Assembly: GCA_942493385.1 (NCBI GenBank)
Contig: OW818699.1
Span: 3,410,001 to 3,474,000 of the forward strand
Origin: UBA8389 sp942493385
GTDB lineage: Bacteria > Bacteroidota > Bacteroidia > Bacteroidales > UBA1402
DNA length: 64,000 nucleotides
Reading direction: 5' to 3'
Shown: piece after piece, positions 9,469-18,148 of the stretch
Numbering within the stretch: the stretch's first letter is position 1
How the letters are laid out: the number at the start of each line of letters is the position of its first letter
The notes under the pieces: generated by a model
The model's input: the letters and a program-made list of their open reading frames with translations, nothing else
What the model was told of the DNA's origin: nothing
Databases searched by the model: none
Made by a program: the position numbers and the translations under genes

Positions 9469-10620
9469 TCAAAAATAATACCCCGCTGTCAAAGCAAATC
9501 TTGAAAGGGTGCTGAGTTCTGGATTCATTAATCCTTGAGTCTGGGTATAATGACACTCCAGAAACACCTGATGCCGTCCATTGATTGGGTATTCGACTCC
9601 AAATCCGATGGATGGGCCAACATTCAGCCGATCGAGCACTGGACTATGCAAACTCCCCAATACAAGTCTAGAATCATTTTCTAAAAAAACTCGATCCACA
9701 TAACTGTCATTATAAAAGTTCCAGTTAAAAAAACCACCAAATTCAAAATAGGGGCGTAAGGTGCCCAAAGGCAAAGTATAACGGAGGTGTACCGGCAATT
9801 CCAGCGTATGAAGCGTTGTTACAAAGTTATAGTCCGTACTTAAAAGTATACCAGTGTGCGTTCGTTCAAGATGTTTCTGGTAGGAAAAAACATTGCTCGA
9901 ATAGTTCACCCCTGCATGAATTGATAAACCGAATTGCAGAATAGGCTGATCCAAAAAGAAGCCCAGCGATGGACCCACCTCATACTTGTAATTGAAAATC
10001 CGATAATCCGGATCAGTATAGCCTGCAAACGGTTGAAGTTTTGTAAAATTCATGCCCACACTAACTCCCACCCTCAATGGCGGAAATGGATTGATTCGAC
10101 AGTCCGCTACTTGCTGGAGAAAAAAGGAAAGATCTTTGGCGGAATAACTGACTTTACGGCCTATAGCCGCAATCTTGGGACAATCCTTAGTGTATTCAGT
10201 CAACTTCTCCACATTAAAGGATTCAGAAAGGTCATTCTTAGGCAATTCCATCATCGGACCCATTCCCTTTTGCAAAAAGAACACATCGTTATTTCTGTCC
10301 CTATAGTGATACTGGGCATACACTCCGAAAACCCTTTTTTCAAGAAATACGCGCTTGAGAACACCATCGAGCATAATATCCCTTGCCACGTACAGTAGTT
10401 TCCCACCTATACTGTATTCGTCAACCTGATTTGGATTGAATATTTTCATGTTTCCATTGGTCAACTCATGACAAAACTTAACGTTCTCATTGATACCGAG
10501 ATCGACCAGACGGACACCATTATAAGTGACCGAATCCATGATGTAATAATTAGGATCGACGGCGAAAGCACTAGGAGTAAGCAGAAAAAGGAAAAACAAA
10601 AAATACAAACTAGTTTTCAT
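9469..10620 (-). CDS. Outer-membrane beta-barrel protein, tandem paralog 1
   Basis: A 383-residue protein with a signal peptide cut near 'AFAVD'. Residues about 20-190 form a region I do not recognise, containing three cysteines shared with the downstream paralog ('KFCHE', 'KDCPK', 'ADCRI'). Residues about 190-383 look like a PF13568-type outer-membrane barrel: alternating strands such as 'VGVSVGMNFTKLQPFAG', 'YEVGPSLGFFLD', 'FGLSIHAGVNYS', ending 'LTAGYYF' with the terminal aromatic typical of barrels. It is roughly three-quarters identical by eye to the protein at 10795-11949. The function is unknown. Confidence 0.75.
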   Translation of the reverse strand: MKTSLYFLFFLFLLTPSAFAVDPNYYIMDSVTYNGVRLVDLGINENVKFCHELTNGNMKIFNPNQVDEYSIGGKLLYVARDIMLDGVLKRVFLEKRVFGVYAQYHYRDRNNDVFFLQKGMGPMMELPKNDLSESFNVEKLTEYTKDCPKIAAIGRKVSYSAKDLSFFLQQVADCRINPFPPLRVGVSVGMNFTKLQPFAGYTDPDYRIFNYKYEVGPSLGFFLDQPILQFGLSIHAGVNYSSNVFSYQKHLERTHTGILLSTDYNFVTTLHTLELPVHLRYTLPLGTLRPYFEFGGFFNWNFYNDSYVDRVFLENDSRLVLGSLHSPVLDRLNVGPSIGFGVEYPINGRHQVFLECHYTQTQGLMNPELSTLSRFALTAGYYF

Positions 10621-10670
10621 GTAAACAATAATTCATAAAATAAGTCCCGAAAATTCCGTTTATTGTACTC

Positions 10671-10794
10671 GCATTTACCACATAATGCCCTGATTTCAAA
10701 AGGGAAACATCAATGATTTTTTAGTTGTTGACCGAACGCTTCATCATCGATTCGCCAAGTAGACTAAAAACTCGACGGTGGAAATATCCGTTCC
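10671..10794 (-). pseudogene. Relic of a T9SS sorting-domain coding end, copied from the GH51 gene
   Basis: This intergenic stretch aligns by eye, at roughly 85% identity and without large gaps, with about 12100-12230 inside the 3' end of the GH51 arabinofuranosidase gene. Shared pieces include gaaacatcaatg, gcttcatcat and gaaatatccgt. In the minus-strand frame it once encoded the same 'GTDIS.VE...L' sorting-domain text, but a one-base deletion and a TAA stop break it. It shows that the paralog duplication unit included the 3' end of the GH51 gene. Confidence 0.8.
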
Positions 10795-11949
10795 TTAAAA
10801 ATAATACCCTGCTGTCAAAGCAAATCTTGAAAGGGTGCTGAGTTCAGGATTCGTCAGTCCTTGCCTGCTGGTATAATGACACTCCAGAAACACCTGATGT
10901 CTGCCATTAAGAGGGTATTCGACTCCAATTCCGATGGATGGGCCTACATTCAGGTTATCGAGCAATTGGTTGTACACACTCCCAAAGTCCAATCGAGTAC
11001 CGTTCTTATTCAATATTCGATCCACATAACTCACATTTTTGAAATTCCAATCGATGAAACCTCCAACTTCCAAATAGGGACGCAAGTTGCTTAAGGGCAA
11101 GGTATAACGTAGGTGAACAGGCAATTCCAAGGTATGAAGTGTAGTGAATAAGGTATAATCCGTACTGGATTCATAATTGGGGTTCTCCCAATCAATGCGT
11201 TTATGGTAAGAAACAAAGGTGTACGAATAGTTCACCGCCGCATGAACGGATAAACCGAATTGCAATATGGGTTGATCCAGAAAGAAACCCAGCGATGGAC
11301 CCATCTCATACTTGTAATTGAAAATGAGGTAGTCCGGACCAGTATGGCCAGCAAAAGGCTGTAGTTTCGTAAGATTCAAGCTAGTATTTACCCCAAGCCT
11401 CAAGGGCGGAAAGGGCTTTAAACGACAATCGTTCACTTGCTCGAGGAAAAAGGAAAGGTCAGTACTTGAAAATCTGACTTGACGGCCTTTATCAGCAACC
11501 TCTGGACATTCCTTAGTGTACTCAGCCAACTTCTCCATATTGAACATTTCTGAATGGGCATTCTTGGGCAATTCCATCATCGGATCGTTTCCCTTTTGCA
11601 AAAAGAACAAATCGTTCTTTTGGTCCATATAGTGATACTGTGCATAGTCTCCGAAAACCCTTTTTTCAAGAAACACCCGTTGGTGAGCACCATCCAATAG
11701 GATATCCATTGCCACGAAAAGTTTTTTCCCGTCGATGTTGTATTCGCTCACCTCGGTGGGAGGGTATTTTTTCATTTCCCCATCGGTCTTCTCATGACAA
11801 AATCGACAATTCTCCACGATTCCTAAATCGACCAGGCGGATACCGTTGTAGGTGGCCTTATCTTTGATGTAATAGTCTTTCCAATTGATGGCAAAAGAGC
11901 TGGGCGCAATTAAAAGCATCAATAGTAAAAAACACCAAATTCTTTTCAT
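10795..11949 (-). CDS. Outer-membrane beta-barrel protein, tandem paralog 2
   Basis: A 384-residue paralog of the protein at 9469-10620, with signal peptide ('MKRIWCFLLLMLLIAPSSFA'), the same unrecognised N-terminal region with three conserved cysteines ('RFCHE', 'KECPE', 'NDCRL') and the same C-terminal barrel ending 'LTAGYYF'. It follows the GH51 gene by 103 bp on the same strand, so it may be read from it. The copy nearer GH51 is probably the parent, because it still has the intact GH51 3' end upstream (inference). An exported surface role, perhaps in sensing or binding, is possible but nothing in the sequence proves it. Confidence 0.75.
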   Translation of the reverse strand: MKRIWCFLLLMLLIAPSSFAINWKDYYIKDKATYNGIRLVDLGIVENCRFCHEKTDGEMKKYPPTEVSEYNIDGKKLFVAMDILLDGAHQRVFLEKRVFGDYAQYHYMDQKNDLFFLQKGNDPMMELPKNAHSEMFNMEKLAEYTKECPEVADKGRQVRFSSTDLSFFLEQVNDCRLKPFPPLRLGVNTSLNLTKLQPFAGHTGPDYLIFNYKYEMGPSLGFFLDQPILQFGLSVHAAVNYSYTFVSYHKRIDWENPNYESSTDYTLFTTLHTLELPVHLRYTLPLSNLRPYLEVGGFIDWNFKNVSYVDRILNKNGTRLDFGSVYNQLLDNLNVGPSIGIGVEYPLNGRHQVFLECHYTSRQGLTNPELSTLSRFALTAGYYF

Positions 11950-11976
11950 ACAGCACTGAATTTATAAATCAAGTGC

Positions 11977-11984
11977 CGAAAATA
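11977..11984 (-). promoter_or_regulatory. Possible -7 element for barrel paralog 2
   Basis: TATTTTCG on the minus strand, 7/8 to TAnnTTTG, 27 bp upstream of ATG 11949. The equivalent spot upstream of paralog 1 reads AATTTTCG, so one copy may have lost its promoter. Confidence 0.35.
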
Positions 11985-12052
11985 CAACAATTAATTTAAT
12001 TTAACCTATTAATTACTGAAAGCATTTTCGGAAATCGTTTTTAATAAAATGA

Positions 12053-14710
12053 TTACTGTTTGATCATCGTCGCAGAGGCAATTCCACGTTTTGAGCTGGC
12101 TTTAACCACATAAAGTCCTGATTTCAATCGGGAAACATCAATGGATTTTTCGTTGCTGACCGACCGCTTCATCATGGATTCACCAAGTAGGCTGAAAATC
12201 TCGACGCTAGAAATATCCGTACCATTCAGATTCAACGAATGGCCCACCGGATTCGGTGAAATATTCAATCCCGAAGTCGATTTCCGAACAAGTGGCGAGA
12301 TGCCGGATGGCGTAACATTCAACTGCATGATCGTCACCGAATTCGCCTTGAACGTATAATTGAAATTGGACGAAACCGTACCCAGACTGGTGGTGACCGG
12401 TGCCACATTGGTGGGCGTCGCCAGCGAGTTTTCATCCAATCCACTGGCTGAAGTCAACACCGCGGCTTGACCGGTAAATGTGGTGTTCACTCCTTTCAAA
12501 TTCAAGGCTGAAGTCACATCGCTAGCCGATGGATTGATTACTTTGACATACAATTTGTTATCCGATTCGTTCAACGAGGCTGCCGTGTACAGTAAAGGTT
12601 GATCCGTTTTCAATGAATGAATAAGCACGTCGTTGAGGTAACACAACACCTTGGATTTGGTCACTTCGATACGGACATTGTACCAAACATTGGTGGAGAT
12701 ACTACCAGCCGCAGAAATCAAATTACTTTTTGTTCCGTTCACACTGCGTTCGATGGCATGCTGGGTATTGCCCCAACCACCGATGTTCCACCAGTAAAAA
12801 TTGTTGGAATCCTTGTAGCCGAACACGATGAGGAAGCCCTCTCCGCCCCCAGTCTTTCGTGCTCTCAGCGAGTAGGTATAGACCGAATCCGTGATGGTCG
12901 CTCCAATAGAACGGCAATTTGTCAGGGAAGTGGAAGATTGTGTGTATATGTTGGCTGAAGCCGCCCAAGTTCCAATTCCTGGTGTCCAATTGGTCGTATT
13001 CGTAAAATCATCGGAGAAAACAGTTGTTCCAAGCCCGTTTTTAACCGTTATATTCGAATAATTAGCAGAGGTGGACCAAGTACCCAAACCAATGGCACCC
13101 GTGATGTCGGCCGCCTTTCTGCACAAAGAGTCATTGACCGGAATATTGATCGTTCCGATGTTGGTGGCAAACAATTTCTGCACATAATAAGAAGGTGTGC
13201 AATAAACCGCCGAAGCGTTGTAATCGATCATGTCGGGCGACCATTTGCGATCGTCCACATTCACGAAAATGGGAGCGTACGAATTCATCGTAACCACATC
13301 GGAGTTTTTTTCCATACCAGCCATGTAAACGGCCTCACCCACCGCCGCGTTGAGGTTTCCCAAACCGCAATCGGAAGTTACGGCATATTCGCCAGCATAG
13401 ATTTTCGGGCCGGTTCGGCTATAGGAATCGTATTTGTTGTACTGGCTGACAAACCAGGCCTGATTCCGATAATAATGCTCATCCAGCAGCTGAACCGGAT
13501 GCGCGAAGGGCCAGGTCGGACTGTCCGTACCCCAAGCAGCCACGTCGCCGATGCAGTTCATGCTTGGATATTTGGCCTTGATAGCGTTGTAAAACTGCAA
13601 ATAGCGGTCTCCATAATTGTTGCCCGAGAAATTCTCGTTGCCGATTTCCAGGTACTTGATGTTGAATGGTTCCGGATGGCCGTTAGCGGCACGCATGGCG
13701 CCATAGGTGGTCGTCACCGCACCGTTGGCGTATTCCAATGCATCCATGGCATCCTGAATGTAAGCGCTCAAGTTGTTCGAAGGCTGGTTGTCGTCGTGCG
13801 CCAAACCGACATTGACCACATACAGCGGCTCCGCATTCAAGTCTTCGGAAAGTTGGAGAAACTCATGGTAGCCCATTCCGTCCGAGGTCCGGTAGTTCCA
13901 AAGGTTCCAATGTCCAGGACGTGTTTCGATGGGGCCGATGGTGTTTTTCCATTGGAACCGATTGGCCAGAATGTTGCCTTCCACAAAACATCCACCGGGG
14001 AAACGCATGAATTTGGGTTTCATATCGGCCAGCAGTTGAGCCAGTTCTGGGCGGAGTCCATTCGTACGGTCCTTATAGGTTGGTGGAAAACACGATACCA
14101 TATCAAACCAAAGCGTACCGACTGAGTTCGTTGCAAGAACAAAGCGTCCGACCGGATCGTTTCCGCTGGCTGTCATTTCGCAGGTGAATTTCTGCCAGTT
14201 GGTCGTGAGTCCGGAAACAGTAGCTTCCGCATATTTTGCACCGGCGCTGCTTTCCAACGAAACCGTGACGGAACCCGAGAAACCAGCGATGCATTTTGCA
14301 AAAAACGAAACCGTGTACTTTCTGCCGCTCACCACATTGATACCCCAGAAACCAGCATTCGCCATTCCGGCTCTGGCAGTTGGAGAAGCGGCTGAAACCA
14401 CCATCTTGAGCGCTTTCGTTTGTGCCGAATTCAGCAGATTGGTCGTTTCTAAGGTTGCGGACATGAATGCACCTGATTGGCTGGCGACCGTCCAAAAGTC
14501 AAAGGAAGTGCCATCTTCGAAGGAGCGGTTCCGTATCAATTCTGCATACAATCCACCATCGGCAGCGTGGTTGATGTCCTCAAAGAAAATGCCGTAATGC
14601 GTTGGACTGATGGAGATACCAGGCTTGCTGACGTCCAGCGACAACTTGGTTTGTGCAACCACAACACTACCAATCAAGAAACAGATTATAACTAACCAGG
14701 ATGTTTTCAT
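12053..14710 (-). CDS. GH51 alpha-L-arabinofuranosidase with extra binding domains and T9SS tail
   Basis: An 885-residue secreted enzyme that removes arabinofuranosyl groups from arabinan or arabinoxylan. After the signal peptide comes the GH51 start ('YGIFFEDINHAADGGLYAELIRN'), then a CBM4/9-like beta domain (about 75-205). The TIM barrel follows with acid/base Glu359 in 'EIGNENF' and nucleophile Glu441 in 'YAGEYA'. A LamG/DUF1080-like beta sandwich (about 560-710) interrupts the usual C-terminal beta domain. Residues about 808-885 are a type A T9SS sorting domain ('NISPNP', 'SLLGE', 'LKSGLYVVKA'), so it is exported to the surface. It is divergent from the PL9 gene, and together they suggest a pectin side-chain target. 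Confidence 0.92.
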   Translation of the reverse strand: MKTSWLVIICFLIGSVVVAQTKLSLDVSKPGISISPTHYGIFFEDINHAADGGLYAELIRNRSFEDGTSFDFWTVASQSGAFMSATLETTNLLNSAQTKALKMVVSAASPTARAGMANAGFWGINVVSGRKYTVSFFAKCIAGFSGSVTVSLESSAGAKYAEATVSGLTTNWQKFTCEMTASGNDPVGRFVLATNSVGTLWFDMVSCFPPTYKDRTNGLRPELAQLLADMKPKFMRFPGGCFVEGNILANRFQWKNTIGPIETRPGHWNLWNYRTSDGMGYHEFLQLSEDLNAEPLYVVNVGLAHDDNQPSNNLSAYIQDAMDALEYANGAVTTTYGAMRAANGHPEPFNIKYLEIGNENFSGNNYGDRYLQFYNAIKAKYPSMNCIGDVAAWGTDSPTWPFAHPVQLLDEHYYRNQAWFVSQYNKYDSYSRTGPKIYAGEYAVTSDCGLGNLNAAVGEAVYMAGMEKNSDVVTMNSYAPIFVNVDDRKWSPDMIDYNASAVYCTPSYYVQKLFATNIGTINIPVNDSLCRKAADITGAIGLGTWSTSANYSNITVKNGLGTTVFSDDFTNTTNWTPGIGTWAASANIYTQSSTSLTNCRSIGATITDSVYTYSLRARKTGGGEGFLIVFGYKDSNNFYWWNIGGWGNTQHAIERSVNGTKSNLISAAGSISTNVWYNVRIEVTKSKVLCYLNDVLIHSLKTDQPLLYTAASLNESDNKLYVKVINPSASDVTSALNLKGVNTTFTGQAAVLTSASGLDENSLATPTNVAPVTTSLGTVSSNFNYTFKANSVTIMQLNVTPSGISPLVRKSTSGLNISPNPVGHSLNLNGTDISSVEIFSLLGESMMKRSVSNEKSIDVSRLKSGLYVVKASSKRGIASATMIKQ

Positions 14711-14734
14711 ATACTACGTTTTTTTCATAGGCTT

Positions 14735-14742
14735 CAAAGATA
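14735..14742 (-). promoter_or_regulatory. -7 element of the GH51 promoter
   Basis: A perfect TATCTTTG on the minus strand, 24 bp upstream of ATG 14710. The -33 region is poor (GTT at the expected spacing), which suggests an activator is needed. Confidence 0.6.
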
Positions 14743-14819
14743 GGCACTAAAACACCAACTGAACGCATTAAAATCTTCATAATCCGTATACTTTTCAGTC
14801 AAATGTCAGATTAATGCGG

Positions 14820-14827
14820 TATTTTTG
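14820..14827 (+). promoter_or_regulatory. -7 element of the PL9 promoter
   Basis: A perfect TATTTTTG on the plus strand, 18 bp upstream of ATG 14846, without a recognisable -33 TTTG. It is back to back with the GH51 promoter in a 135-bp intergenic region. Confidence 0.6.
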
Positions 14828-14845
14828 GAGTACTAATTCAGCCCC

Positions 14846-16480
14846 ATGCGCCAGAAGATATCCTTGATCGTCCTACTAGTTGTTTTTGGCTTTACGCAAG
14901 CCTTTTCGACCCGCTATTATGTTGCCGTTGACGGTATTGACACCAATTCAGGCTCCATCACGGCGCCCTTCCTGACCGTTCAAAGAGCCCAAACATCGGT
15001 TGTTGCAGGTGATACCGTCTACATTCGTGGCGGCAACTACGTGATGGCTGAGGCTCAGATTGCACTGAAAACCAGCATCTGGGCCTATGTGACCAACCTC
15101 AACAAAAGCGGTTCGGCAGGCAAGCGCATCAATTACTGGGCGTATCCGGGCGAAAAACCCATCTTTGACTACACCAACATCAAACCAGCCAATTACCGGG
15201 TTTTCGCCTTTATGGTGACCGGTTCCTACATCCACCTAAAGGGCCTCGAAGTGATCGGGGTTCAGGTTACGATTCTGGCGCATACCCAGTCCGAGTGTTT
15301 CCACAACGAGGGCAGCAACAACATCTACGAACAGTTGAGCATGCACGACGGCATGGCCATCGGTTTCTACCTGACCAGAGGGGCCAACAATTTGGTGCTG
15401 AACTGCGATGCTTACCGGAATTGGGATTCGGTGTCCGAAAGCGGTAAAGGCGGAAACACGGATGGCTTTGGGTTTCATGCTGCCAAGGGCGGCTCTGGCA
15501 ACATCATTCGTGGCTGCCGCGCCTGGTTCAACAGCGACGACGGCTACGACTGCATCAATGCTGCCGAAGGAACGCGGTTTGAGAATTGCTGGGCGTTTTA
15601 CAACGGCTATACGTCAGCATTTGCGAGCAAAGGCGATGGAAACGGATTCAAAGTCGGTGGTTACGGTGCCGCACCTGTGGTTTCTGGTTTGCCGAACCCG
15701 ATACCCAGCAACACCGTACAATTCTGTATGGCCTACCGCAACAAGGCCAATGGATTCTATTCCAACCACCATGTCACGGCGGCCAATTATTTCTACAACA
15801 ACACCGCCTATCGCAACAGCACCAACTTCAACATGCTGAGCCAGAAGGTCATGAAGAGTCCGTACACGGCGACAGACACAGCTGTGGATTGCCCAGGCTT
15901 CAACCATGTGTTGCACAACAACCTCTCCTTCAAAACAAGTAAGGACACCTCCAATCTCGGCTCTTGCAACATCACCTACAATTCGTTCACACCGGGAAGT
16001 GTAGTTTTGGTCGATGTAAATGACTTTCTAAATACCGACGAAGCATTATTGATTGCCCCTCGTAACTCAGACGGCAGTATGCCCGACAACAACTTTCTAC
16101 GGCTGAAATCCACCAGCGACCTCATCAACAAAGGCATGAACCTCGGTTTCGCCTTCAGCGGCAGCGCTCCCGATTTTGGAGCCTTCGAATACCAAGTCCC
16201 AATTGCTCTGGATCAACTAAAAACAAGGGAAGAAATCATCGTGGTATCTGATCCTTCAAATTCAACCGTTCAGACCGTACATTTCAATTTGCCTGAACCA
16301 ACCAAAGTTGGAGTTCGGCTTTTTGACAGCATGGGGCGCATGCTTTACCAGAAAAAACCGATCTTATACGGGTATGGTGAGAACAACCTAAAACTGGAAG
16401 TTTCCAAGCTTACAAAAGGCATCTACATCGTGTGTATCGAATCTGAGGCAGGCATCCGGAGCGTCAGGATGGCTATTTGA
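14846..16480 (+). CDS. PL9-like pectate lyase with T9SS tail
   Basis: A 544-residue secreted protein: signal peptide, then a right-handed parallel beta-helix starting 'YYVAVDGIDTNSGSITAPF', typical of PL9 and related lyases. The run 'TDGFGFHAAKGGSGNIIRGC' and 'WFNSDDGYDC' (about residues 205-235) matches the conserved PL9 calcium-binding and catalytic region. The last roughly 75 residues are a T9SS sorting domain ('GVRLFDSMGRMLYQK', 'LTKGIYIVCI'). It would cleave polygalacturonate outside the cell by beta-elimination. Its codon use looks more C-rich than that of neighbouring lyases, which may hint at separate acquisition (weak). Its end lies 24 bp from the convergent esterase gene. Confidence 0.87.
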   Translation: MRQKISLIVLLVVFGFTQAFSTRYYVAVDGIDTNSGSITAPFLTVQRAQTSVVAGDTVYIRGGNYVMAEAQIALKTSIWAYVTNLNKSGSAGKRINYWAYPGEKPIFDYTNIKPANYRVFAFMVTGSYIHLKGLEVIGVQVTILAHTQSECFHNEGSNNIYEQLSMHDGMAIGFYLTRGANNLVLNCDAYRNWDSVSESGKGGNTDGFGFHAAKGGSGNIIRGCRAWFNSDDGYDCINAAEGTRFENCWAFYNGYTSAFASKGDGNGFKVGGYGAAPVVSGLPNPIPSNTVQFCMAYRNKANGFYSNHHVTAANYFYNNTAYRNSTNFNMLSQKVMKSPYTATDTAVDCPGFNHVLHNNLSFKTSKDTSNLGSCNITYNSFTPGSVVLVDVNDFLNTDEALLIAPRNSDGSMPDNNFLRLKSTSDLINKGMNLGFAFSGSAPDFGAFEYQVPIALDQLKTREEIIVVSDPSNSTVQTVHFNLPEPTKVGVRLFDSMGRMLYQKKPILYGYGENNLKLEVSKLTKGIYIVCIESEAGIRSVRMAI

Positions 16481-16504
16481 ACAAATTTCTTTATAAAAGT
16501 GGTC

Positions 16505-18148
16505 CTATTTTCTCAGATAGAAACTTTGCATCACTTGTTCCGCCGTTTTCACTTTCGGTATCGAATTACGGCCATACTGCCAGGCTACAGCAGTGACTTT
16601 TACAGGAAATTTGCTACGCGGCGGAATTTTTGTAAAAACAATCCGATTACCTCGAATTTCGGCAGGTCCTTCCAATATATAAAACTGGACAGGCAAATTC
16701 GAATCGGTACTTGCTTTAAGCGTCAAGGTACGGATACTCACTTTCTGATCAGCGATTTTCTGAAAATCGATTTGTTGCTCCATACCCTCTGAATTATTCA
16801 GCGGAATGGTCATGCTTGCCTGCTGAACAGCTTGTTTAAAGGCCTTGTCACCTGGATGTGTAGCCTTTAAAACCAAGTCCACGCGTTTATCCTTGGTGTT
16901 GTACGATCTATCAAACGATACCTTGAATGTATTTGAATTCAGTTTTCGAAAAGGTCCGCAGATGCGGTCAATCGACACCGGAACTGAACCGGAGGCATGC
17001 CCCAAAGTCGATCCAACTGCTAGCTTCGTCCAATCGGTCAGCCTGCCGCTCACCGCAGGAACCGTATCGTAAAAAGCACCGCTCAATTGAAACGTCATAC
17101 CATCTTCGAATGGTTTGAACGTCGGATGCACTTGCAAATGAGAATTCCGCTGAGGTATCATTTTGCCGTCCTGTACGAATCCAACCAATTGGGGCTTCAG
17201 ATTCCGATAAGCTTTTTGATAGGCTTCGACTGCACGAACTGTTTCCTCATCAAAAAACCAAAATGCTTCTGTCGTGTCACCCTTGTAAGAACCCACCGGT
17301 GCCGACTTCGTTGTGGGAGCTTTGCCCAAGAGCCACTTCTCAGCCAACCAACCGGTTCTAGAAGGGTTTATGGGCATTAACTTGAAAGGCATCGTTCCCT
17401 CCTTGGGAAATCGGTATTGAATGGCTTTTTTGATGTAAAATGCTAAAAATGCGGCCTTCTTGTCGGAATTCGCAAAATGACCTTCGGCAGGACAAGCCAA
17501 CATGCTCAAAGGCATCAAGGGGTGTTCTTTTCGCTCCTTCAAACCTTCAGTCGACCAAGTCGCCGCCGCTTCGTATTCACCCATGGTCTCCAAACAAGGT
17601 ACAAAATCGATGTTCTTGCCACCCCAAATATCCGGAGCATATTGTGCATGCCTGAAATAAGGCCACTGCCCGCTCACCGATATGGCGGCCAAAGTCCGGT
17701 CAGGATTCCAAGCTGCAAAGTAATAAGGCCAACTGGCAGCAGCCGAATGTCCGATGGGCACCACCGGTACCTCGTTTAATTCCGAATAACCCGACAACGC
17801 AGCCAAATCCTCCATCATTCCATTGAAGGCAAGATCTGCACCTTGGTTGAAGCGGAACAAGTGGTCGAAAAAGGGCACGGTCCAAACCTCAGCGAAGCCA
17901 ATCTCGCTCAATTCTTTTCGAAATCTTAAATTTTCTAAGATGGAGATTTCCTCCATATTGTGTTGCGCCACCACGACGCCACGAATGCGCTTGCAGTTGG
18001 GCGGTATCCACAAAAAAGCCCGAGTAATTCCAGCATTTTCGACACTGTTGCGCACCAACGTCGACCACTGCCATTCGGTGGTGGTTTTCACGGCGAACGC
18101 TTCTATTGAGGCCAGCACGATCAGTACCGATAATAGGATCTTTTTCAT
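16505..18148 (-). CDS. Secreted alpha/beta hydrolase, candidate carbohydrate esterase
   Basis: A 547-residue protein with signal peptide. A nucleophile elbow 'GHSAAA' (Ser135), following 'VVPI', and a downstream 'PAEGHF' histidine fit the alpha/beta-hydrolase fold in the first about 280 residues. The C-terminal half is rich in beta strands and may be a binding or Ig-like domain. It is the last gene of the long polyuronate cluster and its start overlaps the GH97 stop by 4 bases (18145-18148), so it is translationally coupled. Removal of acetyl, methyl or feruloyl esters is a guess from context. No named family is recognised. Confidence 0.62.
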   Translation of the reverse strand: MKKILLSVLIVLASIEAFAVKTTTEWQWSTLVRNSVENAGITRAFLWIPPNCKRIRGVVVAQHNMEEISILENLRFRKELSEIGFAEVWTVPFFDHLFRFNQGADLAFNGMMEDLAALSGYSELNEVPVVPIGHSAAASWPYYFAAWNPDRTLAAISVSGQWPYFRHAQYAPDIWGGKNIDFVPCLETMGEYEAAATWSTEGLKERKEHPLMPLSMLACPAEGHFANSDKKAAFLAFYIKKAIQYRFPKEGTMPFKLMPINPSRTGWLAEKWLLGKAPTTKSAPVGSYKGDTTEAFWFFDEETVRAVEAYQKAYRNLKPQLVGFVQDGKMIPQRNSHLQVHPTFKPFEDGMTFQLSGAFYDTVPAVSGRLTDWTKLAVGSTLGHASGSVPVSIDRICGPFRKLNSNTFKVSFDRSYNTKDKRVDLVLKATHPGDKAFKQAVQQASMTIPLNNSEGMEQQIDFQKIADQKVSIRTLTLKASTDSNLPVQFYILEGPAEIRGNRIVFTKIPPRSKFPVKVTAVAWQYGRNSIPKVKTAEQVMQSFYLRK

